From: Paracoccaceae bacterium
GTDB taxonomy: Bacteria; Pseudomonadota; Alphaproteobacteria; Rhodobacterales; Rhodobacteraceae
Length of the DNA: 15,858 nt
Direction: 5' to 3'
Assembly: GCA_007134805.1 (NCBI GenBank)
Contig: SLKB01000118.1
Location: 1-15,858, forward strand
Position numbers and translations under genes: made by a program. Within the stretch, counting starts at the first letter, position 1. Every line of letters begins with the position of its first letter. The notes below the pieces were generated by a model. That model had not been told where the DNA came from. It saw only the letters and a program-made list of their open reading frames with translations, and did no database searches. Below are positions 9,373-15,712 of the stretch, one piece after another.

Positions 9373-11361
9373 TCAATCCCCCGCTGCCCGGCCCTTGAGC
9401 GCGATGATGCCCTTGGGACGGAATTGAATGAACAGAATGATGAACAGCACCATGTAGGTCTGCGCGGCGAGCGTGTTGGTGGGGTTAAACCATTCGATGC
9501 CCTTTTGCAGCGAGCCGATCAGCCCCGCGCCCGCCAGCGTCCCGAAGACCGAGCCGACGCCCCCCACGACCACGGTCATGAAACTTTGCACGATGTAATT
9601 CGCTCCCATCTCGGACGTGACCTGCGCATACATTCCGATCGCCACCCCCGCGACCCCCGCGATGCCGGACCCGAGACCGAAGGTCAGCATATTGATCCGG
9701 CCGGGGTTGATGCCCATGCTGGCCGCCATCCCGGGGTTCTGGGTGACCGCACGCACCTCAAGGCCCAGCCGCGTGCGGTTGAGGATGAACAGAAGCATCA
9801 GCAGGAAGGCCAGCGCCATGAAGAAGATGCCCACGCGCAGCGTGCTGATGCTGACGAGGTCGTTGAACGCGACCGAGCCTGCCAGCCAGTCGGGTGCCGT
9901 GAGCGGGCGGGCCTGTGTGCCGAAGATGTTCTTGGCAAGCTGCTGCAGCGCGATCGAGATCCCGAAGGTCGCAAGCAGCGTCTCCAGCGGGCGGGTATAG
10001 AGATGGCGGATCACCAGCCGCTCCATCATCACCCCGGCGGCGAAGGTGACGACAAAGGCCGTCGGCAGCGCGACCACGAGGCTCAAGGTGTAATCCGGGA
10101 TCAGCGTTTGGATGACATAGCCCGTGTAGGCGCCCATCATGATGAACTCGCCATGCGCCATGTTGATAACGCGCATCACGCCGAAGGTGATGGCCAGCCC
10201 GATCGCGGCCAGGAAAAAGATCGAGGCGAGCGAGAGCGCGTCGAGCGTGAGGCTTGCGAATTGGAACAGGCCAATGAGCGTGCGTGTGCTGTCAAGCGCC
10301 TCGCGCGCGGCATCGGTCACGCCCTGGTCGGGCTCGAGATAGGCATCGAAGAACACGTATTGATCGACCGCCGCCTGCATGTCGGCCTCGGTGACAAGCG
10401 GTGCGAGCGTCCCGTTGTCCTCGAGCGCACGATAGGCCGCGAGGCGCCTCTCGTCGGTGTCGAGTTGATGGACCGGGATGCCCCCCACCATACCGTCGAC
10501 CACATTGGCGCGCAGCGCATCCCGGATCGCATTGCGGCCCGGGCGCGGCGGGACGAGATCCGCATCCGCAAGCACCGCATAGGCCGCGATCAGCGAGATA
10601 TCCTCGCCCGGCTGTCGGATAAGCGCGATATTGGCGTCTTCCGGCAGGGTTTGGGCGAAGTCAGCGCGCGTTTGCAGGAGCTGGTTGAGGACGCGGCGCG
10701 CCTCGGTGCTGATATCGCCGCGCAGCCCCTCAATGGCATCGACGCGTATGGCCGTGTCGGTCGCAAAGCGGGCGTTCAGCAGGTCCAGCAGCCGCTCCAT
10801 CCGGGCGCGGATATCTGCGTTGTCTTCGGCCTTCAGCGCAGCTGCGATCGCAGGGATCTGGTCGGCATCCGGGCTCCGCGCGGCCGAGGCAAGGGCTGCG
10901 CGGCGGCGCGCAGGGTCGGGGTCCATGAGTTCGAACTGAACGAGTGACGCGTTGATTTCGCGCCGCACCCCGGCATTGGGACGAATCTGGCTGACCTCTC
11001 GCGTGCCGACCGTGCCGTGCTCTTCCCCGCTGTCGGGGTCGATCAGGGTGAGGGTCTGGTCAGCATTCTCGCGAGAGAGAAAAAAGCGCCCATCCGCTGC
11101 CTGCACCACCTCGCGTTCCGAGAATGCGCGGAGGAACTCGGCGGTGCCGGGAAGTTCTGCCGCGGACAGGCGCTCAAGCAGCCGCGGCACCTGAGCGCGC
11201 GAGGGGTTCGCGACAATCTCCGAAACCTCCTGAAGCACATCTTGGAGCGTGGCTGCCTCGGTCTGCGCATCGGCCACTGGTGCCATCAGCAGGAAAAGCG
11301 CAACGATGGCACCGAGTGCTCCCTGAACCGGGCGGGCACGTCGTCTTGGAGCAGGCAGCAT
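9373..11361 (-). CDS. urtB: Urea ABC transporter permease UrtB with large periplasmic N-terminal domain
   Basis: UrtB is the second channel subunit of the urea importer (LivH-type). In this 662-residue protein a signal peptide is seen at 1-33 (basic start, hydrophobic core GAIVALFLLMAPVA, cleavage near ADA-Q). About 325 mostly hydrophilic residues with helical, HEAT-like character follow, and then the membrane domain from about 360 to the end. Hallmarks of the LivH fold are GVMRVINMAHGEFIMMGAY (394-412) and TLLATFGISIALQQL (461-475). A signal peptide plus extra-cytoplasmic domain fused to the permease is a known trait of UrtB; here the N-terminal part appears longer than I expect. The ATG at 11361 was chosen because it gives a proper signal peptide; the upstream open frame to 11496 enters urtA and is not signal-like. 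It starts 77 bases after urtA, with a strong hairpin between them. Confidence 0.9.
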   Translation of the reverse strand: MLPAPRRRARPVQGALGAIVALFLLMAPVADAQTEAATLQDVLQEVSEIVANPSRAQVPRLLERLSAAELPGTAEFLRAFSEREVVQAADGRFFLSRENADQTLTLIDPDSGEEHGTVGTREVSQIRPNAGVRREINASLVQFELMDPDPARRRAALASAARSPDADQIPAIAAALKAEDNADIRARMERLLDLLNARFATDTAIRVDAIEGLRGDISTEARRVLNQLLQTRADFAQTLPEDANIALIRQPGEDISLIAAYAVLADADLVPPRPGRNAIRDALRANVVDGMVGGIPVHQLDTDERRLAAYRALEDNGTLAPLVTEADMQAAVDQYVFFDAYLEPDQGVTDAAREALDSTRTLIGLFQFASLTLDALSLASIFFLAAIGLAITFGVMRVINMAHGEFIMMGAYTGYVIQTLIPDYTLSLVVALPTAFVVTFAAGVMMERLVIRHLYTRPLETLLATFGISIALQQLAKNIFGTQARPLTAPDWLAGSVAFNDLVSISTLRVGIFFMALAFLLMLLFILNRTRLGLEVRAVTQNPGMAASMGINPGRINMLTFGLGSGIAGVAGVAIGMYAQVTSEMGANYIVQSFMTVVVGGVGSVFGTLAGAGLIGSLQKGIEWFNPTNTLAAQTYMVLFIILFIQFRPKGIIALKGRAAGD

Positions 11362-11401
11362 GGGCTCTTGGCTTTCGATGAGGTCTGGCGACGGCACAGA
11401 T

Positions 11402-11428
11402 GCGCCCGCCCCGATCCGGGGCGGGCGC
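11402..11428 (-). terminator. Perfect 12-bp hairpin between urtA and urtB
   Basis: GCGCCCGCCCCG (11402-11413) pairs perfectly with CGGGGCGGGCGC (11417-11428) around a 3-base loop. It begins 10 bases beyond the urtA stop and lies about 40 bases before the urtB start. No strong run of U follows on the transcript strand, so complete termination is unlikely. The expected role, by analogy with hairpins after binding-protein genes in other ABC operons, is partial termination or protection of the urtA message end, giving more UrtA than UrtB-E. Confidence 0.65.
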
Positions 11429-11438
11429 CCTGCCCGGA

Positions 11439-12722
11439 TCAGTAGTTCGAGGTCAGCTGGACACAGGTCTCGGTCGCTGTGTCGAACATGCCGCATTCCA
11501 GCTGTTGCCAGTCGCTGGTGAGCGTGGCGCTGTCGGACAGGAAGGGCGACCAGGCCTCTCCCGGAACCTCTTCGGTCTGGCTGATGATGTCGAATTGACC
11601 ATCTGCCCGGATTTCACCGATCAGCACAGGCTTCGAGAGGTGGTGATTGGCGTTCATCACGGCCATGCCACCGGTCAGGTTGGGGAATTCCTGACCCCAC
11701 ATCGCCTCGCGCACTGCATCGACATCAGTGGTGCCCGCCTGCTCGACCGCGTTCACCCACATGTTGAACCCGATGTAATGCGCCTCCATCGGGTCATTGG
11801 TCACACGGTTCGTCTCGCCAATGAACTCGTGCCAGGCGGCGATGAATTCCTCGTTCCCGGGCGTGTCGGCGGACATGAAATAGTTCCAGGCGGCCAGGTG
11901 ACCCACGAGGCGCGAGGTATCGAGGCCCGAGAGCTCTTCCTCACCCACCGAGAAGGCGACCACCGGAATGTCATCGGCACTAACCCCCTGCGCGGCGAGT
12001 TCGGTGTAGAAGCCGATATTGGCGTCGCCATTGATGGTCGAGATCACGCCCACCTGCTTGCCGCCCGCGCCCAGCGCCACGACGTCCGAGACGATTGTAG
12101 ACCAGTCCGAATGGCCGAAGGGGGTGTAGTTGACGAAGATATCCTCAGGGGCGATGCCCTGTTCGAGCAGATAGGCTTCCAGGATCGCGTTCGTGGTGCG
12201 CGGATAGACATAGTCAGTGCCGAGAAGCGCGAAGCTCTCCACGCCCAGCTCTTCGAGGAAGTAATCCAGGGCCGGGATCGCCTGTTGGTTGGGTGCAGCG
12301 CCAGTGTAGAAGACGTTGCGCGAGCTTTCCTGACCCTCATACTGGACAGGATAGAACATCAGCCCGTTGAGCTCTTCCAGAACCGGTAGCAGCGCCTTGC
12401 GGCTCACCGAAGTCCAGGCGCCGAAGATCACATCGACCTCGTTGACGGTCAGCAACTGGCGGGTCAGTTCCGCGAAAAGCGGCCAGTCCGAGGCCGGGTC
12501 GACGACAACGGCTTCCAGCTCGCAGCCAAGAAGACCGCCCTTTTCATTCTGCTGTTCTACCAGCATCAGCACGACATCGCGCAGGGTCGTCTCGGAAATA
12601 GCCATGCTTCCCGAAAGGGAATGCAGGACACCAACCTGAATGGGGCAATCCGCAGCCATTGCGGGGCCGGCCCCGATCAGCGCTGTCGCCGTAATCGTGG
12701 CAAGAAGTGGTTTGTGGGTCAT
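11439..12722 (-). CDS. urtA: Urea ABC transporter substrate-binding protein UrtA
   Basis: UrtA is the periplasmic urea-binding protein that delivers urea to the UrtB/UrtC channel. The 427-residue protein has a signal peptide (residues 1-23, THKPLLATITATALIGAGPA, cleavage after AMA) and then the family start IQVGVLHSLSGSMAISET (28-45). Further family marks include VDPASDWPLFAE, VIFGAWTSVSRKALLPVLEE and GLMFYPVQYEGQESS, which distinguish urea/short-amide binders from branched amino-acid binders of the same type-I periplasmic fold. The mature N-terminus has no lipobox-like cysteine, so it is probably soluble. The ATG at 12722 has a good AGGAG site seven bases upstream; the open frame to 12986 is untranslated leader. 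It is the first gene of the urt operon and is separated from flgD by about 400 bases. Related short-amide binders such as FmdD remain a weaker alternative. Confidence 0.93.
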   Translation of the reverse strand: MTHKPLLATITATALIGAGPAMAADCPIQVGVLHSLSGSMAISETTLRDVVLMLVEQQNEKGGLLGCELEAVVVDPASDWPLFAELTRQLLTVNEVDVIFGAWTSVSRKALLPVLEELNGLMFYPVQYEGQESSRNVFYTGAAPNQQAIPALDYFLEELGVESFALLGTDYVYPRTTNAILEAYLLEQGIAPEDIFVNYTPFGHSDWSTIVSDVVALGAGGKQVGVISTINGDANIGFYTELAAQGVSADDIPVVAFSVGEEELSGLDTSRLVGHLAAWNYFMSADTPGNEEFIAAWHEFIGETNRVTNDPMEAHYIGFNMWVNAVEQAGTTDVDAVREAMWGQEFPNLTGGMAVMNANHHLSKPVLIGEIRADGQFDIISQTEEVPGEAWSPFLSDSATLTSDWQQLECGMFDTATETCVQLTSNY

Positions 12723-12738
12723 CAAAAGGCTCCTGTCG

Positions 12739-12809
12739 CGATGTGGCGCCGGGTTCCCATGCCCCTTGTCGTCGCCAAGGAGGGCCCAATTCTTCAATAA
12801 GCCACATCG
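12739..12809 (-). repeat. Inverted repeat in the urtA leader reaching the ribosome-binding site
   Basis: On the transcript strand CGATGTGGC (12809-12801) can pair perfectly with GCCACATCG (12747-12739) across 53 bases. The second arm ends only a few bases before the AGGAG ribosome-binding site. Within the loop a second stem is possible (CCTTG and CAAGG at 12776-12780/12764-12768). This could form a structured leader that affects urtA translation; no known riboswitch class was recognised. Confidence 0.35.
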
Positions 12810-12880
12810 TTTTTGGTTACGCCCGGCGGGGTTTGCTCTTGGCCTTCCGACCGTCGGGCTGGGTTGCGAGAAGTCAGCAC

Positions 12881-12918
12881 TGTTTTTTTGCAGCAGCCAC
12901 GAGGCCATGCAAAAAACA
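12881..12918. repeat. A/T-rich dyad upstream of urtA
   Basis: TGTTTTTTTGCA (12881-12892) and TGCAAAAAACA (12908-12918) are inverted copies differing by one base in tract length, separated by 15 bases. Such A-tract dyads may bend DNA or bind a regulator. The GG-N10-GC pair lies between and beside the arms. Confidence 0.4.
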
Positions 12919-12962
12919 TCACGATGCAGATGTGGTGACCCCTGCGCAATCTGCGCATATGA

Positions 12963-13001
12963 TGAATTGCGCGGCGCTTTTTCCACGCGCCGCCCAATTC
13001 A
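12963..13001. repeat. 15-pair inverted repeat upstream of urtA
   Basis: TGAATTGCGCGGCGC (12963-12977) pairs with GCGCCGCCCAATTCA (12987-13001) with a single mismatch and a 9-base loop containing a T5 run on the plus strand. No U-run follows the stem on the minus strand, so it does not look like an ordinary terminator for flgD. It may be an operator or a cruciform-forming site. Confidence 0.55.
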
Positions 13002-13024
13002 ATTGCGCCCTTGTAACGGAAATG

Positions 13025-13070
13025 CCCCCTGGATGCGGGGGAACTGGAGAAAGAGAGGCGGCGCGCCGCC
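13025..13070 (-). terminator. Candidate terminator after flgD
   Basis: The palindrome GGCGGCGCGCCGCC (13057-13070) can form a 5-bp G+C stem with a CGCG loop and is followed on the transcript strand by the T-rich TCTCTTTCTCC. A second stem, CCCCC/GGGGG with a 7-base loop (13025-13041), lies just beyond. Together, 54-99 bases past the flgD stop, they are the most likely end of the flagellar transcript. Confidence 0.45.
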
Positions 13071-13123
13071 GGGGTGCCGGCATGCCCGTGATGAGATCGA
13101 CAGGGTTTGGTCGGGCGCTGGGC

Positions 13124-13774
13124 TTATTCGCGCAAGCCGACGACAGCGCTGCTTTCGATCATGTGCCCGCCTTCGAGCATCAGCAGGACATGGCCGGCAT
13201 CGCTGCGCGCCTCCTCGATCCGCGCGTAACTCAGCACCGGATTCGTGCCCAGCGACCGGGGGCCCTGAAAGCTCTCGATCTTGAGGGTATAATTGCCCGG
13301 CCTGAAATCGGGCCCGGCCATGGTCAGCGGATCGAATTCCAGCTCGCTCGCCATGGGGTCGACACGATATCGCCCGACCTCGACCCCGGCGCTGTCTTGC
13401 AGGATCAGTTCGGCCCGGTCGACGCCAGTGACCTCCGGGGGAACAAGCTTGCGCGGGGTGTCGGAAAGGTAGACGGGCGCATCGCTCAAGGCGCTCTTGC
13501 CGACCCATGAGGCGAGTTCGGAAAGACCCAGCCGCGTGGTCAGCTGCATGAGCAATTCATTCGTGCGCACCTGCTGCTCTACGCCCGAGAAGGTCGCGAG
13601 TTGCACGGCGAAATCGGACGCCTCTATCGGCTCCAGCGGGTTCTGGTTCTGCATCTGTGTCGTGAGCATCCGCAGGAAGGTCTCGAAATCCGAAGTGATC
13701 GCAGTGCCTTCCGTCACGCCTGCCTTCTTGACCGCGTTCTGCGCGAGGGGCGCGTTTTCAATACCAGTCAACAT
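13124..13774 (-). CDS. flgD: Flagellar hook assembly scaffold/capping protein FlgD
   Basis: FlgD sits at the tip of the growing flagellar hook and guides hook-protein (FlgE) assembly. It is exported through the flagellar type III apparatus and is absent from the finished filament. The 216-residue protein has the family's N-terminal signature around 29-75: DFETFLRMLTTQMQNQNPLE, then ASDFAVQLATFSGVEQQV, closely matching the canonical FLKLLVAQLQNQDPLNP pattern. The C-terminal half (about 95-215) has alternating beta strands ending in GGHMIESSAVVG, as expected for its Tudor/FnIII-like part. The ATG at 13774 has a GGAAGGA site about eight bases upstream. It lies 100 bases downstream of fliK on the same strand, and pairing of hook cap with hook-length ruler is typical of flagellar operons. 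No signal peptide is expected or seen. Confidence 0.92.
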   Translation of the reverse strand: MLTGIENAPLAQNAVKKAGVTEGTAITSDFETFLRMLTTQMQNQNPLEPIEASDFAVQLATFSGVEQQVRTNELLMQLTTRLGLSELASWVGKSALSDAPVYLSDTPRKLVPPEVTGVDRAELILQDSAGVEVGRYRVDPMASELEFDPLTMAGPDFRPGNYTLKIESFQGPRSLGTNPVLSYARIEEARSDAGHVLLMLEGGHMIESSAVVGLRE

Positions 13775-13822
13775 CCTGAGTTTCCTTCCGAGTTAGCGTG
13801 GTGCGGCCCCTGAGCGGCTTGC

Positions 13823-13849
13823 GGCGCGTGGCTGGCGCCAGCGCGCGCC
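13823..13849. repeat. GC-rich hairpin between fliK and flgD
   Basis: GGCGCG (13823-13828) and CGCGCC (13844-13849) enclose the 12-base palindrome GCTGGCGCCAGC (13831-13842). The whole can fold into one strong stem with a small asymmetric bulge. It lies in the 100-base gap between fliK and flgD with no T-run after it, so it may tune relative expression rather than end transcription. Confidence 0.45.
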
Positions 13850-13874
13850 ACACGGGGTGCGGCGGGCGACATGA

Positions 13875-15296
13875 TTACAGGCGAATGTCCATTCCGTCGC
13901 CCTGCATCGCGATCGTCGGTCGGAGCGCGGGCGCAGCGTCGTCATCTTGCCCGGTGGCAGTTGTGTGCAGACCACCGCTGCCTGTTGCGGCCTGCTGTCG
14001 CTCATCCTGACCGTTGAATTGCAGGTTGAGCTCGGAATAGCCAAGCTCCGAGAGTTCCTGCAGCAGATCAGCGGAAAAGCGGCGCAAGAGTTCCAGCGTT
14101 TCGGGGCGCTCGGCGAGGATCGAGACCTGCAGGCCAGCGTCGGACGGCTGCAAGATGATTCTGACTTTCCCCAATTCTTCTGGTGCGAGGCGGATCTCGA
14201 AATTTGTTGACGCTGTGTTGGTCAGCGCAGCAGTGATCTGGGCCTGCACGGCAGCGCCCAGCCTCGGGGCTTGCGGCGAGTCGACCGACAGGAGGCGCTG
14301 GATGTCGGTCGGCGCCGGCACATTGGCTTGTGATATCGCTGCAGCGCCAGGAGGGAGTTCTGCGTCGATCTGCGGCTCTGCGGTGGCGCGCGTCTCCAGA
14401 AAGAGGCGCACGGCGCTCGTTGCCACCATCTGCATTTCGGGTCGGGGCACGCTGCCAGGAAGGGAGCGCAGCCGCAAGCCCGCGTCCGGATCTTGCGCAT
14501 GCGTCCGCGCGGGACCAGCGCGGCGTCGGTCCGTGACCGAAGCTTCAGCAGGGCCCGCCGAGGAGCGGAGCGCAGCCGCAATCGGAACGAGACCAGACGC
14601 CTCTAGGGGTTTGTTTTCGTCCGGCGAGATCGGGGCAGTGCGGGCCGCAGTCTCGGTGGGCGATGCGAGCGGCGGGGCCGGCGCGGGCTCAGGCGGGGAC
14701 TGGTCTTTCGCTTTGCTTTCGTCCCGCGCGACCGGAGCAGTGCGAACCGCACTCTCGGTCAGCGGGCCGAGCGGCGAGGCCGGCGCGGGCCCACGCGGGG
14801 ACTGGTCTTGCGCTTTGCTTTCGTCCCGCGCAACCGGAGCAGTGCGGGCCGCAGTCTCGGTCAGCGGGCCGAGCGGCGGGGCCGGCGCGGGCTCAGGCGG
14901 GGACTGGTCTTTCGCAGTGATCACTGCATCGGGTTGCGCGGCTTCGGACGCGTCGCGATCAGGATCGTCCTCCGAGCTTCTGGACACCGCGACGTCAGGT
15001 GCCTCCTCTTCAAACAGGGACTCATACGATCTGGTGTCATCCGTCAGGGACAGCAGATCTGCGTCAGTATCGGGGTCGAGGCTTTCCGGCTCGGGCTCTG
15101 CGGCATTTGCCGTGTTCGCAGGCCTTGTGTCCAGCATCTCGTGGCCCTGTCGGCCTGCGTGACTGAGCGCTTTCGCCGCAGCTTCCATCACCTCGTGAAA
15201 GCCCATCGCTGCGGCCCCTTTCGGCGGCGGCGCGACGCCTTCAATCGCGGCCCCTGAGGCACCGAAATCAATTCTCGTCAGAAGAAACTGAAACAT
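13875..15296 (-). CDS. fliK: Flagellar hook-length control protein FliK
   Basis: FliK measures hook length during assembly and then switches the export apparatus from hook to filament proteins. The 473-residue protein has the C-terminal FliK/Flg_hook domain at about 350-432: FEIRLAPEELGKVRIIL (366-382), an ISILAERPETLELLRR-like segment (392-406) and LLQELSELGYSELNLQF (411-427). This matches the family's core, in which the domain contacts the export gate FlhB. The N-terminal and central parts are low-complexity, acidic and proline/alanine-rich, as usual for FliK. The centre contains three tandem 34-residue repeats (128-229). The ATG at 15296 follows an AGGACGG ribosome-binding element. The gene is divergent from the rod-binding protein gene and precedes flgD. 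The weakly conserved N-terminus makes the name rest mainly on the C-terminal domain and context. Confidence 0.87.
   Translation of the reverse strand: MFQFLLTRIDFGASGAAIEGVAPPPKGAAAMGFHEVMEAAAKALSHAGRQGHEMLDTRPANTANAAEPEPESLDPDTDADLLSLTDDTRSYESLFEEEAPDVAVSRSSEDDPDRDASEAAQPDAVITAKDQSPPEPAPAPPLGPLTETAARTAPVARDESKAQDQSPRGPAPASPLGPLTESAVRTAPVARDESKAKDQSPPEPAPAPPLASPTETAARTAPISPDENKPLEASGLVPIAAALRSSAGPAEASVTDRRRAGPARTHAQDPDAGLRLRSLPGSVPRPEMQMVATSAVRLFLETRATAEPQIDAELPPGAAAISQANVPAPTDIQRLLSVDSPQAPRLGAAVQAQITAALTNTASTNFEIRLAPEELGKVRIILQPSDAGLQVSILAERPETLELLRRFSADLLQELSELGYSELNLQFNGQDERQQAATGSGGLHTTATGQDDDAAPALRPTIAMQGDGMDIRL
14610..14915 (-). repeat. Three tandem 102-bp repeats within fliK
   Basis: Residues 128-161, 162-195 and 196-229 of FliK are three adjoining 34-residue units, each beginning A-[KQ]-D-Q-S-P, continuing through a proline/alanine stretch and T-E-[TS]-A-x-R-T-A-P, and ending D-E-[SN]-K. 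They are also clearly similar at DNA level, for example GGGGACTGGTCTT recurs at regular spacing. The near identity suggests recent duplication. Since FliK length sets hook length, copy number could be functional. Confidence 0.85.
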
Positions 15297-15409
15297 GATC
15301 CGTCCTGCGGAAGCGAAATTCGAGGCTCATGTTTTGCATGAAATGCTTACCGATTCTTTACTGCAACCGGGCATTCTCGTTGACAGGATCTGATGTAAAG
15401 GAGTGCGCC
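15297..15409. promoter_or_regulatory. Divergent promoter region between fliK and the rod-binding protein gene
   Basis: These 113 bases must carry the start signals for both directions unless one gene is read through. A CtrA-like pair TTAC-N7-TTAC (15347-15361; consensus TTAA-N7-TTAA, 6 of 8) lies in the middle. On the minus strand a weak TTGCAG-N17-TTTCAT could serve fliK. The plus-strand gene has a clear AAAGGAG ribosome-binding site (15397-15403). No sigma-28-type promoter was seen. Confidence 0.4.
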
Positions 15410-15712
15410 ATGCTACCCGCCTTGTCTCAGCCAGGTGTTTCCACGCCTGCGCAATTTCAAACCGACACACCCAGGCACATTCACCAGGTTGCGACAGAAT
15501 TCGAGGCCGTCTTTCTTGCGGAAATGCTGCAGGCCGCAGGCGCCGGTGCGCCTGCGGGCGATTTCGGAGGCGGGATCGGCGAGGATCAGTTCGCATCCTT
15601 TCTGGTGGAACAGCATGCGCGGGCCATCGCCGCACGCGGTGGGATCGGGCTTGCCGAGATGATCGTGCGGTCCCTTTCGGCCCGCTCGGATCAGGGCGAG
15701 GGTGCAGCATGA
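15410..15712 (+). CDS. Rod-binding protein, FlgJ N-terminal domain type
   Basis: This 100-residue protein corresponds to the N-terminal rod-binding half of FlgJ, which caps the growing flagellar rod in the periplasm. Residues 24-43 (IHQVATEFEAVFLAEMLQAA) match the family's first helix (ARQFEALFLQQML pattern), and FASFLVEQHARAIAARGGIG (61-80) with the following LAEMI matches the second conserved segment ending in GLA. The muramidase half found in enterobacterial FlgJ is missing; short versions of this kind are usual in Alphaproteobacteria. The ATG at 15410 was chosen because it follows AAAGGAG at ideal spacing; the open frame upstream to 15329 is cysteine-containing and unlike the family. Its stop overlaps the next gene's start as ATGA. 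It is divergent from fliK. Confidence 0.85.
   Translation: MLPALSQPGVSTPAQFQTDTPRHIHQVATEFEAVFLAEMLQAAGAGAPAGDFGGGIGEDQFASFLVEQHARAIAARGGIGLAEMIVRSLSARSDQGEGAA

Larger units (their letters stand above)
12723..13050 (-). promoter_or_regulatory. Upstream control region and leader of the urt operon
   Basis: About 400 bases separate flgD from urtA; both are on the minus strand. The flgD-proximal part carries likely terminator hairpins, and the rest should drive urtA. Visible here are a 15-pair inverted repeat (12963-13001), three copies of the heptamer ATTGCGC in either orientation (12944-12950, 12966-12972, 13002-13008), an A/T dyad (12881-12918), a GG-N10-GC pair resembling a sigma-54 site (12893-12907) and a 9-bp leader repeat (12739-12809). 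Small open frames here show no family likeness or good start sites. Urea uptake genes are commonly under nitrogen (Ntr) control, but I could not identify a convincing NtrC site. Confidence 0.5.

Noticed and set aside
9190..10947. Long open frame on the plus strand opposite urtC/urtB
   Set aside because: Charged, low-complexity translation with no motif, antisense to well-supported permease genes.
12723..12986. N-terminal extension of UrtA
   Set aside because: It would bury the signal peptide, and the ATG at 12722 has a clear AGGAG site.
12707..13510. Plus-strand open frames across the urtA upstream region
   Set aside because: They run into the antisense of flgD, lack convincing ribosome-binding sites and show no family likeness.
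15324..15337. GG-N10-GC sigma-54-like pair upstream of the rod-binding gene
   Set aside because: The flanking bases fit poorly, and this flagellar type in Alphaproteobacteria is generally under CtrA-type rather than RpoN control; probably chance.
15380..15385. Perfect TTGACA -35-like hexamer
   Set aside because: Any -10 at normal spacing would overlap the ribosome-binding site and start codon of the gene it should serve.
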